DNA of 64,000 bases from a gamma proteobacterium SS-5 (GTDB lineage Bacteria > Pseudomonadota > Gammaproteobacteria > Chromatiales > Chromatiaceae): positions 2,046,001-2,110,000 of the forward strand of contig CP032508.2 in the NCBI GenBank assembly GCA_009497875.2, read 5' to 3'. The stretch's first letter is position 1. Each line of letters begins with the position of its first letter. A program made the translations under genes and the position numbers. Positions 8,910 to 17,627 of the stretch are shown here, piece by piece. A model generated the notes under the pieces. It saw nothing but the letters and a program-made list of their open reading frames with translations, did not search any database and had not been told where the DNA came from.

Positions 8910-9040
8910 CGGGTAAGCCCGTTCCAGCAGGCCAACCCGAGGGTGTAGGAGCGGCCTTGGCCGCGAAGAGCGCAGAAATCGCGGGCAAGCCCGCTCCCAC
9001 TGGGCCTGCCCTATTGATACGGTGAAAAATGACCGGTGCT
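8909..9040. repeat. REP-like palindromic block (R4, copy 1)
   Basis: Contains GTAGGAGCGGCCTTGGCCGC and GCGGGCAAGCCCGCTCCCAC, which can pair into two adjacent hairpins like the REP elements of Pseudomonas. The whole block recurs at 17867-17997 with the same R1 copies on both sides. Confidence 0.75.
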
Positions 9041-9042
9041 TG

Positions 9043-9082
9043 TTCGTGGTACGTCCCCTATTATCCCGTCCCCTATTATCCC
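9043..9082 (+). repeat. R1 dispersed repeat, copy 4 (double core)
   Basis: The second half ends 24 bases before the hicB start, so it lies in the promoter region of that pair. Confidence 0.8.
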
Positions 9083-9106
9083 TATTTCAAATTGAAGAGA
9101 AAGAAA

Positions 9107-9325
9107 ATGAAAGCTGAAGTTACTGCAATCATAGAAAGCGCGTCAGAAGGAGGCTATTGGGCGGTATCTCCAGAATTTCCTGGGGCAAATGGTCAAGGTG
9201 ACACTATAGACGAAGCCCGTAATAGCTTAAAGGCTGCAATAAACCTATTAATAGAAGATCGATTGGAAGATGCACTCAGAGGATTGCCTGAAGACGCTAT
9301 ACGAGAAACGCTAAGCATCACATGA
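9107..9325 (+). CDS. hicB: HicB-type antitoxin
   Basis: 72 residues: VTAIIESASEGGYWAVSPEF followed by PGANGQGDTIDEA and LKAAINLLIED, the short RNase H-like HicB fold. It should mask the HicA toxin encoded next, whose ATG overlaps the hicB stop (ATGA). The ATG at 9107 is chosen because it follows AGAGAAAG and matches the second copy at 23668; an upstream extension would run through the R1 repeat. Confidence 0.85.
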   Translation: MKAEVTAIIESASEGGYWAVSPEFPGANGQGDTIDEARNSLKAAINLLIEDRLEDALRGLPEDAIRETLSIT

Positions 9326-9501
9326 AACGCCGCCAATTGGAAAAATTGCTTCGCCAAGGAGGGTGTTATTTAAAGCGTGAAGGGGCAGAGCATTCACTCT
9401 GGATAAATCCCAATACAGGTAAAATTGAAGCCATACCCCGCCATAATGAAATAAAAGAAGGGCTGGCGCTGAAAATATTGAGAAACCTGGTGCAAAGATG
9501 A
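9322..9501 (+). CDS. hicA: HicA-type mRNA interferase toxin
   Basis: 59 residues: MKRRQLEKLLRQGGCYLKRE, then GAEHSLWINPNTGK with the catalytic His in EHS, then IPRHNEIKEGLA. HicA folds like a double-stranded RNA-binding domain and cleaves mRNA. The pair looks intact. After the stop, about 65 bases are shared with the two other hicA loci (13725 and 24062) before the next R1 repeat. Confidence 0.85.
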   Translation: MKRRQLEKLLRQGGCYLKREGAEHSLWINPNTGKIEAIPRHNEIKEGLALKILRNLVQR

Positions 9502-9564
9502 GGCTGCTAATGTGATGCGCAACAGTGTGTTTACACCAAAAATCTGGATTGATATTACAGATGG

Positions 9565-9590
9565 TTAATCGTGGTACGTCCCTTATTATT
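9565..9590 (+). repeat. R1 dispersed repeat, copy 5
   Basis: One base of the C-run is replaced (CCCTTATTATT). It joins hicA's downstream DNA to the broken Rpn-like copy B. Confidence 0.8.
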
Positions 9591-9591
9591 C

Positions 9592-10535
9592 ATTCTCGAC
9601 TACCCACGAGAATAGCTCGCCTTCTTCGCGGCTTCTGAGGCAAAGGCCGGTGCGGGAAGAGCAGCTCAAATAACGCCTTGGCCTAGCTACTTACTCCCTC
9701 TCCCCTTCAAGGGGAGACGACTACACGGAGGCAGGAGGTAGGGCGAAGCAGGATGCCCGAGCCGAGGGTTGGGGTGAGGGGTAAGTTGTACCGTCACTTT
9801 CCCCTGCTAGTGGAATGGAGCGATGGCTGCCGCAGCGCCATCCTGTTCGTGCTGGAAGAAGAAACCGACCCCAAGCGCTTCTCCATCCATCGCCTGGTCC
9901 ACTACTGCCTCGACCTGGCTGAACTCTTCGACACCGAACGCCTGGTGCCCGTGGTCATCTTCCTGCACCCCGGCAGCTACCCCGAACAACTGCGGCTGGG
10001 CAGCGAAAACCGGGATTACCTCCACTTCAGCTACCTCAGCACCGCCCTATTCGCCACCCCGGCACGTCAGTATCTCAACAGCCCCAACATCGTTGCCCGG
10101 CTCAGGCTACCCTGCATGGACTACGCCCCAGAAGACAAGCTGGCCATCTACGCCGCCACCACCCGCGGCCTGATGGAACTGGAACCCGACCCCGAGCGGC
10201 GAAGTAAATACGCCGACTTTATCGACATCTACACCGCATTGGACGACAATGAACTCAAGCGCTACCAGCAAGACTACGCCGAGGAGAACCTTGCTATGAC
10301 TGCATTATCCGTTCGCATGAGAGAAGAAGGTTTCCAAAAAGGCATACATCAAGGCATGCAACAAGGTATGCAATAAGGCGAAGCCGAAATACTGCTGCGC
10401 CTGATAAGCCGAAAATTCGGCCCCCAGGTCGCCCAGCAGCAGGAGGCGCGGATCAGGCAGGCCGATCTGAATAGCCTGGAACACTAGGCTGATGCCATCC
10501 TCAGTGCCGAAAGCCCGGATGAGCTGTTTGAGTGA
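9592..10535 (+). pseudogene. Rpn-like DUF4351 gene, heavily damaged (copy B)
   Basis: Homology starts mid-codon right after R1 (ATTCTCGACTACCCACGAGA), hits an in-frame stop within ten codons, and is interrupted near 9690-9800 by foreign DNA (CCCTCTCCCCTTCAAGGGG). It resumes at LLVEWSDGCRSAILFVLE and hits another stop (TAA at 10374) just after the internal ATG region. DUF4351 continues unread to 10535. Confidence 0.8.
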
Positions 10536-10566
10536 TGGCGCTGCATGGGGCCTTGAGGACAATGGC

Positions 10567-10698
10567 GTCAACTTAAGACATTTACGGGCTGCTTAGGCCG
10601 TTCGCTGAGCGAAGTCGAAGCGAGCGGCGGCTGGCTTCGGCCTTCGGCTAGGCTCAGGATGTCGCTCCGCTCAGCCAGCGCTTCCTCGCTAAGTTGAC
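10567..10698. repeat. R3 palindromic element, copy 1
   Basis: 132 bp bounded by GTCAACTTA and its complement TAAGTTGAC, with the inner arms CGTTCGCTGAGCG and CGCTCAGC. It can fold into one long hairpin. It lies 32 bases after an Rpn-like gene end, like the four other copies. Confidence 0.75.
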
Positions 10699-10747
10699 GA
10701 CATTGGCTGTGAGGGAAAACAGACAGGCCGGTGCAGTGGGCAGAAGG

Positions 10748-10789
10748 TTAATCGTGGTACGCCCCTATTATTCACGTCCCCTATTATTC
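10748..10789 (+). repeat. R1 dispersed repeat, copy 6 (double core)
   Basis: The first half has lost one base (GGTACGCCCCTATTATT); the second half is perfect. Confidence 0.8.
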
Positions 10790-10872
10790 AAAGTGAGTGT
10801 CCTTTTGTTTACTTTTGTTTAGTAGGAGTTTATGCCCTCTGTGTCTAGAAGAATAGAATGAAGAGGAAGAGG

Positions 10873-10901
10873 ATTAATCGTGGGTACGACCCCTGTTATT
10901 T
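10873..10901 (+). repeat. R1 dispersed repeat, copy 7 (degenerate)
   Basis: Reads GGGTACGACCCCTGTTATT, a diverged copy 50 bases before the UPF0175 antitoxin. Confidence 0.65.
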
Positions 10902-10950
10902 ATTGCTTAATTATTTGAATTAAGTGTGGCCCATTTAATTGGTGAGTGCA

Positions 10951-11202
10951 ATGCAAATAGCGATTGAATTACCCAGTGATTTTGTAAATTTTCAAGGTGC
11001 CGACGAAACCCGACAAGAAATCACAGCCTCCTACGCCCTGTGGCTAGTCAAGCAAGGCCGAGTGACATTGTCTAAGGCGGCAGAGTTGGCGGGCGTCGAT
11101 CTTTACGACTTCATGATGATCTGCAAAAGCAATAAGGTACCAGTAATCGACATTAGCCGTGACGAGCTGATCGCGGAACTATCGGGGTTTGACCCACGAT
11201 GA
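10951..11202 (+). CDS. UPF0175 family antitoxin (copy 1)
   Basis: 83 residues: ASYALWLVKQGRVTLSKAAE then LAGVDLYDFMMICKSNKVPV, the UPF0175 fold with a helix-turn-helix-like segment. UPF0175 proteins pair with PIN toxins of the DUF3368 group. The toxin ATG overlaps the antitoxin stop (ATGA). A GTG at 10942 is an alternative start. The copy at 21566 is the same protein. Confidence 0.8.
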   Translation: MQIAIELPSDFVNFQGADETRQEITASYALWLVKQGRVTLSKAAELAGVDLYDFMMICKSNKVPVIDISRDELIAELSGFDPR

Positions 11203-11399
11203 TCCTTGTTACCGACTCATCCGCACTGGTCGCGCTGGCTGCCTGTGACAGCGTGGCTTTGCTGCAGGCCAAGCGAATGGGCCTTGTCAGCCACATTGCC
11301 CCCCGTATGCGTCAAATTACCGAAAGCCCAATTTTCATCAGTGAAGGTCTGGTAGCAACGGTGCTTGAACTTGCTGGCGAACTCGACCAGTTGCCCTGA
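11199..11399 (+). pseudogene. DUF3368-type PIN toxin with in-frame 288-bp deletion
   Basis: 66 residues against 162 in the intact copy at 21814. MILVTDSSALVALAACDSVA is joined directly to LQAKRMGLVSHIAPRM. In the intact copy both deletion ends carry TTGCTG, so loss by pairing of that short repeat explains it. The missing 96 residues hold the middle acidic residues of the PIN site, so nuclease activity should be gone. The frame is preserved, and a short protein may still be made and might still bind the antitoxin. Confidence 0.8.
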
Positions 11400-11407
11400 A
11401 TGCTGTT

Positions 11408-11580
11408 ATGAACCTCATCCCCGCCTTCATCCGCCGCCGCATCGCCCACCGGCCCAACCTGGTCAAGATCGTGGACAACATCGGCTGGCTGTTCTTCGAC
11501 AAGATCCTGCGTATGGGCGTGGGGTTGCTTGTGGGCTGTGGATTGTCTGCTACCTGGGGCCGGAACGGGAGAAAAAGAAT
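11408..11580 (+). pseudogene. Wzx-like flippase N-terminal fragment (copy 1)
   Basis: The first 43 residues (IRRRIAHRPNLVKIVDNIGW, then FFDKILRMGVGLLVG) are the start of a polysaccharide flippase. A frameshift follows; the expected YLGPE motif is visible in the next frame, and the gene is then cut by the R2 repeat. The same fragment with the same ending lies at 22311. Confidence 0.75.
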
Positions 11581-11584
11581 GTAT

Positions 11585-11606
11585 TTAGTAAACTGTCACC
11601 GTAATT
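11585..11606 (+). repeat. R2 dispersed repeat, copy 1
   Basis: Core TTAGTAAACTGTCACCGTAA. It terminates the flippase fragment. Confidence 0.75.
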
Positions 11607-11667
11607 CTATACCGGCGCAACCTACCGACTAGATGGTGACCATGTGACAAAAACAGGAGCATGAAGC

Positions 11668-11979
11668 GTGCAGATTGAAGCGATCTACCGCGAAGGGCGA
11701 GTCCAGTTCACCAAGCCAATACAGCTAAAGAACCACCCGATCCGTGTTCGCATCGACATCCCCGACGATGAAATTGATTCGGCCGAATCGCACCAAGAAT
11801 TTGACCTAGCGCTTTTCAGCACGCAGGTCCAGAAAGAGGTTGAACGGCTCAAGGCCCTGCAGGTGTCATCTGCGGCAGATGAGCTCGGGCTCGAAGAGGG
11901 GCCCGCGAATGAGGAAGATGCAGCCCGCTGGGCCGGTATCCTCATCCGCAATGAATCCAGCAACGAGCAAGGGCGGTAG
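11668..11979 (+). CDS. DUF104-like antitoxin paired with a PIN domain
   Basis: 103 residues starting MQIEAIYREGRVQFTKPIQL, the small beta-barrel start of DUF104/AF2212-like VapB-type antitoxins; the C-terminal part is acidic and helical (EVERLKALQV). The GTG start at 11668 is supported by AGGAG seven bases upstream. The PIN-aminotransferase fusion starts 2 bases after the stop, so the pair is co-translated. Confidence 0.68.
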   Translation: MQIEAIYREGRVQFTKPIQLKNHPIRVRIDIPDDEIDSAESHQEFDLALFSTQVQKEVERLKALQVSSAADELGLEEGPANEEDAARWAGILIRNESSNEQGR

Positions 11980-11981
11980 CC

Positions 11982-13562
11982 ATGCGCGACCTGCTTCTGG
12001 ACATCAACATCATCGTCGACCTATGCGTTGAACGAGCAGGTTCGGCCAACAGCCGGATTGCGCTAGCGGTGGCAAAAGAACGTGATGTGCGTCTGTGGAC
12101 CTACGCCGGTTCGGTGCAAACCATGGAGTATGTCGTCGCCGCCGAACTCCACGAACGCGCCCGAGGGAACGACCGTGCAATCAGCGCATCGGCAGCTCGC
12201 CGCCAGGCGCGGGTTCTACTGGGCAAGCTCACCACAGGCATGCAATGGCTAGCCGCACTTGCCAGCGAATGCGACGTCTTTGCCGAAGACGACCCGGAAG
12301 ACGCCCAGCTCATCCGCTCCCTGGAGCGTATGCCCGGCACCTCGCGGCTGCTGACACGGGACAAACGGCTTCTTGCCCAACATCCCGAAAAAACAACAAC
12401 ACCCGAGTCGCTCATCCAACAGGCCCTCAAAAACCCTGCTGAGCCAGCCATCGACTTCATCGACCTGAAGGCCCAACAGGCCAGCATACGCCCCCAGCTC
12501 GAGCGCAACATCCATCGCGTCCTCCACCACGGCCAATACATCATGGGCCCTGAAATCCAGGAACTGGAGGAGCGCCTGGCCGATTACGTAGAAGTGGAAC
12601 ACTGCATCACCTGCGCCAGCGGCACAGACAGCCTGCTCATCGCCATGCTAGCCCTTGGCATAGGCCCCGGTGACGAAATCATCACCACCCCGTTCACCTT
12701 CATCGCCACTGGTGAAATGATCGCCCTGCTCGGCGCCAGGCCCGTCTTCGTCGATATCGATCCGCCCACCTACAACATCGACCCGACGAAGATTGAAGCA
12801 GCCATCACCCCCAACACCCGCGCCATCATACCGGTCAGCCTCTACGGTCAACCGGCCGACTTTGATGAAATCAACGCCATCGCTCAGCGCCACGGGCTGC
12901 CGGTGATCGAGGACGGTGCCCAATCCTTCGGCGCTACCTACAAGGCGCGCAAATCCGGCGCGCTTTCCGCCATCGGCTCCACCAGCTTCTTCCCCAGCAA
13001 GCCCCTGGGCGGCTATGGCGACGGCGGCGCCCTGTTCACCAACGACGACGCCCTAGCCAAGGCCATGCGCGAGATCCGCGTCCACGGCCAAGACCGGCGC
13101 TATAATCACCCGCGCATCGGCATCAACGGCCGGCTCGACACCCTTCAGGCCGCCGTGATTCTAGCCAAGCTGGACCGGTTCGATGACGAAATCGCCGCCC
13201 GCCAGCAAGTCGCCGCTCGCTACAACCAATGGTTAGCCGGAAGCGAAATCCTCACCACACCCTACAAGGCACCTGACCGAACCCACGTCTATGCCCAGTA
13301 CAGCATCGAGGTGGACAACCGCGAAGCACTCCAGGCCGTGCTCAAGGCGCAGAATATACCCACCGCCGTCCACTATCCCCTCGGCCTGCACAGGCAGCCG
13401 GCATTCAATGCACTGGGGCAAGCAGAAGCCAGGTTCCCTCATACCAACTCCGCGGCCCAGCGGATAATGAGTTTGCCAATGCATCCATACCTGACCGCAC
13501 GGCAACAACAGCAGGTAGTAGATGCCTTAGTCAACCCCAACATGGCAAACTGCGCCCCATGA
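11982..13562 (+). CDS. PIN-domain toxin fused to WbpE-like sugar aminotransferase
   Basis: One uninterrupted frame of 526 residues with two parts. Residues 1-150 are a VapC-type PIN domain: D7 in LLLDINI, E49, acidic cluster AEDDPEDAQ (101-109) and TRDKRLL with D127. From about residue 157 (IDFIDLKAQQ) to the end it is a DegT/DnrJ/EryC1 aminotransferase like WbpE, which adds the 3-amino group to UDP-linked 2-acetamido-hexuronic acid for O-antigen. PFTFIATGEM and the PLP lysine K340 in SFFPSKPLGGYGDGG are present. No ATG, GTG or TTG lies near the junction, so the transferase could hardly be made alone. The fusion probably arose by loss of the toxin stop. It could be bifunctional, or the PIN part may be inert. 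Confidence 0.85.
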   Translation: MRDLLLDINIIVDLCVERAGSANSRIALAVAKERDVRLWTYAGSVQTMEYVVAAELHERARGNDRAISASAARRQARVLLGKLTTGMQWLAALASECDVFAEDDPEDAQLIRSLERMPGTSRLLTRDKRLLAQHPEKTTTPESLIQQALKNPAEPAIDFIDLKAQQASIRPQLERNIHRVLHHGQYIMGPEIQELEERLADYVEVEHCITCASGTDSLLIAMLALGIGPGDEIITTPFTFIATGEMIALLGARPVFVDIDPPTYNIDPTKIEAAITPNTRAIIPVSLYGQPADFDEINAIAQRHGLPVIEDGAQSFGATYKARKSGALSAIGSTSFFPSKPLGGYGDGGALFTNDDALAKAMREIRVHGQDRRYNHPRIGINGRLDTLQAAVILAKLDRFDDEIAARQQVAARYNQWLAGSEILTTPYKAPDRTHVYAQYSIEVDNREALQAVLKAQNIPTAVHYPLGLHRQPAFNALGQAEARFPHTNSAAQRIMSLPMHPYLTARQQQQVVDALVNPNMANCAP

Positions 13563-13689
13563 AAGAGCACATCAGATCAAAGAACCCCTCCACCAGCACT
13601 TTCGAGAACTTCCCCTATTATTATCCGGCAAATATCGATGCATTACAGACTTGAACATGCAACGCAACAACTCAGTTTCTCTACATATC

Positions 13690-13725
13690 TGGCGCTTAAA
13701 ATATTGAGAAACCTGAGGCGTAGAT
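13690..13725 (+). pseudogene. hicA 3'-end remnant
   Basis: GCGCTTAAAATATTGAGAAA matches the end of both intact hicA genes, followed by the same downstream region and an R1 copy. The rest of the pair is gone. Confidence 0.65.
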
Positions 13726-13789
13726 GAGGCCCCTAAAGTGTTGCGCAACAGTGTGTTTGTACCAAACATCTGGTTTAAATTACAGATGG

Positions 13790-13830
13790 TTAATCGTGGT
13801 ACGTCCCCTATTATTACGTCCCCTATTATT
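13790..13830 (+). repeat. R1 dispersed repeat, copy 8 (double core)
   Basis: Two perfect halves. A lone half (TCCCCTATTATT) also sits at 13611-13622. Confidence 0.85.
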
Positions 13831-13832
13831 AT

Positions 13833-14028
13833 GATTTCTGAAAGCCTTGCAATCCGCTCAACCGGCATCCGAGATGCTTTTTGCTGTCATCGCCAAGATC
13901 AACAACGAAATGATGCAACGCAGCGTCCCGGGACACCCAGGAGTCATCGCCGATGAGCGATAACCTCCTTGTGCCAATTAATGGGATCGGCAACCAAACA
14001 TGCCGCCGCCAAAAACAGACCCTGCGCC
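13833..14028 (+). pseudogene. HEPN tail and wzt start remnant upstream of the ABC exporter
   Basis: 13833-13951 encodes LQSAQPASEMLFAVIAKI and onward, matching the end of the HEPN gene at 34930-35445. ATG at 13953 then begins MSDNLLVPINGIGNQ, a decayed match to the Wzt start MSDDVLVRVEGVGKK, with the same overlap of HEPN stop and wzt start as at 35435. A wzt start remnant stands before the second ABC exporter too (40792). Confidence 0.65.
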
Positions 14029-15895
14029 ATGCCTAGCGCCCCAAACAAACCCAGCAACCGTAACCCCCTGCGTGACATCCCGCACTACTTGGGCGTGTTC
14101 CAAATCTACCTGGGGCCGCGCATGTACCTGGTCTTTGCCCTGACCCTGGTCGCCGCCCTCGCCGAAGGGGTGGGCATCCTCATGCTGTTGCCCTTGCTGC
14201 AGGGGCTGGGAGAAAACGGCCTGGGGCAGACCAGCCACACCGCAATGGCTCAAAACGCCAACAGCAGCAGTGGCATCAGCAGCTGGCTCAATGAACTGCT
14301 CGCCAGCCTGGGCCTGGCGGATTCAACCCTGGCGGTACTGCTCATCATCACTGCGGCCTTCATCGTCAAAGGCCTCATCACCTTTCTCGCCCTGGGCTAT
14401 AACGCCTACCTGCGCGGCAAGTTGCTGCGCGAACTCAAGAGCCAACTGTTCGACCACTACAGCCATATGAGCTATAGCTACTACGCCAGCCGCGACACCG
14501 GCCACTTCATCAACCTCATCAACGCCCAGATCAACCTCATGCTGGCAGCCTTTGAGGCCCTGGGGCATTTGAGCGCCAGGTTGATCAACACCCTGATCTA
14601 TCTATCTCGCCCTGGCCTTTCTCGTCGCCTGGCGCTTCGGCCTCATGGCGCTGCTGCTGGGCCTGGTCCTGCTCATGCTGTTCCGCTGGCTCAATCACTA
14701 CGTGCGTCAACTCTCGCGCCAAACTGCACAAGAAAGCGGCCGCCTGGCCAAGTACCTCATCCAAACCCTGCACGCCTTCAAGTACCTCAGAGCCACCGGG
14801 CAAATACCCAAGCTCAAGCACGGCATCACCGCCTCCATCAGCCGCCTCACCGGCTACGAAATGCGCCGTGGCATCGCCGATGCCTTCACCCGCGCCATCA
14901 GCGAGCCCATCGCCGTGGTCTTCATCATGCTCATCGTCATGGCGCAACTGCTCTATTTCGAGCAACCCCTGGTGCCCATACTGGTCTCCATTGTCTTGTT
15001 CTACCGGGCCATCAACAGCATCCTCGGCATACAGCACAGCTGGCAGAGCACCCTGGACCACATCGGCAGTCTCGAACTGCTGCATACCGAATTCACCCAA
15101 CTCAAACAGCACCAGGAAGCCGACGGTGGACACCAGCTAGGCCCCTTCAGCCAAGCCATCCGGCTACAAAACCTGCACTTTGGCTACAGCCCGGAGCTGG
15201 GGCCTGTGCTCAAAGACATCAGCCTGGATATCCCCGCCCAAAGCAGCATCGCCTTGGTAGGTGAATCGGGCGCGGGCAAATCCACCCTGGTGGACCTGCT
15301 CAGCCTCACCCTGCAACCCAGCAGCGGCGAGCTACTCATTGATGGCGTCAACGCCGCGCAACTCAACCGCACCAGCTGGCGCCAGCAGATCGGCTATGTC
15401 TCCCAGGAAACCGTCGTGTTCGACGACAGCATCGCCAACAACATCTGCCTCTGGCAGGGCGACCCCCAGCAAGACCCCCAGCTCATGGCGCAGATAGAGC
15501 AAGCCGCCCGCCAGGCCCATATTGCCCACTTCATCCAAACACTGCCCGAGGGCTACCACAGCCTGGTGGGCGACCGAGGTCTGCGCCTCTCCGGCGGCCA
15601 GCGCCAGCGCCTGTTCATCGCCAGAGAACTCTTCCGCCAACCCCGGCTGCTGATCCTGGACGAAGCCACCAGTGCCCTGGACTCGGAATCCGAACAGGCC
15701 ATCCAGCAAAGCATCGACGCCCTCAAGGGCAAAACCACCCTGGTCATCATCGCCCACCGCCTCTCCACCATCCGCGATGTGGATCGCGTCTATGTCTTCG
15801 ACCAAGGTCGGCTGGTAGAGCAGGGCGGCTATGCAGAACTCTGCGCCCGACCTAACTCGAGGTTTGCTAAGCTTGTTGCTTTGCAAAAACTCTAA
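14029..15895 (+). pseudogene. ABC exporter (MsbA-like half transporter), 4-bp frameshift
   Basis: Closely matches the intact exporter at 40910-42775. Residues to LINTLIYL are in one frame; a third ATCT unit at 14596-14607 then shifts the frame, and the rest (from 14645: MALLLGLVLLMLFRWLNHYV) is open to the end with Walker A GESGAGKST, signature LSGGQ and Walker B LLILDEATS. One unit less would restore a roughly 620-residue protein, so this may be a reversible or recent lesion. Its tail is 33 bases from the Rpn-like gene C, as in the second copy. Confidence 0.85.
14596..14607 (+). repeat. (ATCT)3 tetranucleotide tract causing the frameshift
   Basis: Three consecutive ATCT units inside a transmembrane helix codon run. 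The homologous place at 41477-41488 reads CTGATTTACCTCGCG, with no extra four bases. Confidence 0.8.
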
Positions 15896-15928
15896 ATGCT
15901 CAGGTAGATACCCGCAGGAAAGAAGCCC

Positions 15929-16822
15929 ATGGACCACGACCAGAACTACAAAAACCTCATCCTCGACTACCCACGCGAAGCGCTCGCCTTCTTCGCCGCC
16001 TCTGAGGCCCAGGCCATAGATGCGGGAGCGCGCATCGTCCCGGTACGGGAAGAGCAACTCAAAGAACGCCTGGGTGAGCGCTTTCGCGAACTGGACGTGC
16101 CCCTGCTGGTGGAATGGAGCGATGGCCGGCGCAGCGCCATCCTGTTCGTGCTGGAAGAAGAAACCGACCCCAAGCGCTTCTCCATCCACCGCCTGGCCCA
16201 TTACTGCTTGGACCTGGCCGAACTCTTCGATACCGAACGCCTGGTGCCGGTGGTCATCTTCCTGCATCCTGGCAGCTACCCCGAACAACTGCGGCTAGGC
16301 AGCGAAAATCGTGATTATCTCCACTTCAGCTACCTCAGCACCGCCCTATTCGCCACCCCGGCAAACCAGTATCTCGACAGCCCCAACATCGTCGCTCGGC
16401 TCAGGCTGCCCTGCATGGACTACGCCCCAGAAGACAAGCTGGCCATCTACGCTGCCGCCACCCGCGGCCTGATGGAACTGGAACCCGACCCCGAGCGGCG
16501 GCTTAAATACGCCGACTTTATCGACATTTACACAGCCTTGGACGACAATGAACTCAAGCGCTACCAGCAAGAATATGCAGAGGAGAACCTTGCTATGACC
16601 GCATTATCCGTTCGTATGAGAGAAGAAGGCTTTCAAAAAGGCATACATCAAGGCATGCAGCAGGGTGAAGCCGAATTACTGCTCCGCCAGATAAGTCGAA
16701 AATTCGGCCCCCAGGTCGCCCAGCAGCATGAGGCGCGGATCAGGCAAGCCGACCTGGACAGCCTGGAACATTGGGCCGATGCCATCCTCAGTGCCGAAAG
16801 CCCGGATGAGCTGTTTGAGTGA
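15929..16822 (+). CDS. Rpn-like PD-(D/E)XK / DUF4351 protein (copy C, intact)
   Basis: 297 residues. The N-terminal nuclease-like part has LDVPLLVEWSDGRRSAILF followed by VLEEET, plausibly the D...ExE of a PD-(D/E)XK core, then FSIHRLAHYCLDLAELF. A Gln/Gly repeat linker (GFQKGIHQGMQQG) leads to DUF4351 (SRKFGPQVAQQHEARIRQAD, LEHWADAIL). Rpn proteins are DNA endonucleases linked to recombination and phage defence. It follows the ABC exporter by 33 bases and is probably co-transcribed with it. Confidence 0.82.
   Translation: MDHDQNYKNLILDYPREALAFFAASEAQAIDAGARIVPVREEQLKERLGERFRELDVPLLVEWSDGRRSAILFVLEEETDPKRFSIHRLAHYCLDLAELFDTERLVPVVIFLHPGSYPEQLRLGSENRDYLHFSYLSTALFATPANQYLDSPNIVARLRLPCMDYAPEDKLAIYAAATRGLMELEPDPERRLKYADFIDIYTALDDNELKRYQQEYAEENLAMTALSVRMREEGFQKGIHQGMQQGEAELLLRQISRKFGPQVAQQHEARIRQADLDSLEHWADAILSAESPDELFE
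16595..16822 (+). CDS. Candidate internally started C-terminal Rpn product (copy C)
   Basis: AGAGGAG ends nine bases before ATG at 16595. The 75-codon product would hold the linker and DUF4351 without the nuclease part. Confidence 0.45.
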   Translation: MTALSVRMREEGFQKGIHQGMQQGEAELLLRQISRKFGPQVAQQHEARIRQADLDSLEHWADAILSAESPDELFE

Positions 16823-16910
16823 TGGCACGGCATCTGACCTGGCTTCGAGTATCGCGGAGGGGTGCGGGAGTAAATGAACAGACCGTTGCAGGAGGCAGAG
16901 GCTAATCGTG

Positions 16911-16927
16911 GTACGGCTCCTATTATC
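16911..16927 (+). repeat. R1 dispersed repeat, copy 9 (shortened)
   Basis: Reads TAATCGTGGTACGGCTCC then TATTAT; diverged in the C-run. It ends 36 bases before the DUF433 gene. Confidence 0.7.
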
Positions 16928-16962
16928 TCTGCAACATTCACACTAACGAGAAATCCATCAAA

Positions 16963-17187
16963 ATGACTGATCGAATCACCATTGACCCAGCAATATGCCA
17001 TGGCAAGCCCTGCATTCGTGGCTTGCGCTATCCTGTTGAAACGATTCTTGAGTGGCTTGCTGGCGGCATGAGCATAGAGGAAATCTTGTATGACTATGAA
17101 GACCTAGAGCGGGAGGACATACTGGCCGCATTGTCTTATGCCGCACGCCTAACCCATATCAAACGATTGGAGCCTATGGCTGCATGA
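16963..17187 (+). CDS. DUF433 antitoxin (copy 1)
   Basis: 74 residues: ITIDPAICHGKPCIRGLRYP, then ILEWLAGGMSIEEIL, then DLEREDILAALSYAA, the whole DUF433 helix-turn-helix-like module. DUF433 proteins pair with DUF5615 PIN-like toxins. The toxin ATG overlaps the stop. Copies at 29360 and 40224 are about 90 percent identical by eye. Confidence 0.85.
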   Translation: MTDRITIDPAICHGKPCIRGLRYPVETILEWLAGGMSIEEILYDYEDLEREDILAALSYAARLTHIKRLEPMAA

Positions 17188-17534
17188 AGCTCCTGATTGA
17201 TGCGCAATTACCGCGACGTTTTGCGGGATGGTTGGCAGAAGCTGGACATGATGCATTGCATACACTAGACCTACCGCACAAAAACCGAACGCCTGATGCC
17301 GAGATAGTTGCCCTTGCCAATCAAGATGGGCGCATTGTGGTAACAAAAGACGATGACTTTGTGCAGACGTACATTCTTAACGGTGAACCATCACTGTTGT
17401 TAATTTCCACAGGCAATATATCCAATGCTGAACTCGAGAAACTTGTGCGCGCCAATCTGGTGGCGATAGAAAATGCACTCAGCGCTCATCGATTTGTTGA
17501 GATTACTCGTAATACACTTGTAATTCACGAATGA
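17184..17534 (+). CDS. DUF5615 PIN-like toxin (copy 1)
   Basis: 116 residues: MKLLIDAQLPRRFAGWLAEA with the first acidic residue D6, then RIVVTKDDDFVQTY with the acidic cluster, then LLLISTGNIS. This is the Mut7-C-like PIN variant, expected to be a ribonuclease toxin neutralised by DUF433. Complete and probably active. Confidence 0.83.
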   Translation: MKLLIDAQLPRRFAGWLAEAGHDALHTLDLPHKNRTPDAEIVALANQDGRIVVTKDDDFVQTYILNGEPSLLLISTGNISNAELEKLVRANLVAIENALSAHRFVEITRNTLVIHE

Positions 17535-17601
17535 GTATAAAAAGGCTACTTGGCCACTCAACAACATACTGGTTATCACTCCACACAGATTGCGCAGTGG
17601 T

Positions 17602-17627
17602 CAATCGTGGTTCGTCCCCTATTATTT
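17602..17627 (+). repeat. R1 dispersed repeat, copy 10
   Basis: One base differs in the core (GGTTCGTCCCC). It lies 65 bases after the DUF5615 stop. Confidence 0.8.

Noticed and set aside
13790-13830. R1 translated as a short peptide ([10 protein letters not shown])
   Set aside because: The reading frame differs between copies and has no consistent ribosome binding site; several ORF starts with this peptide are by-products of the repeat.
15332-16288. 318-codon open frame on the minus strand across the exporter and Rpn-like gene
   Set aside because: It is antisense to two genes with clear domains, recurs wherever these genes occur, and shows no recognisable protein features; it reflects GC-rich codon bias.
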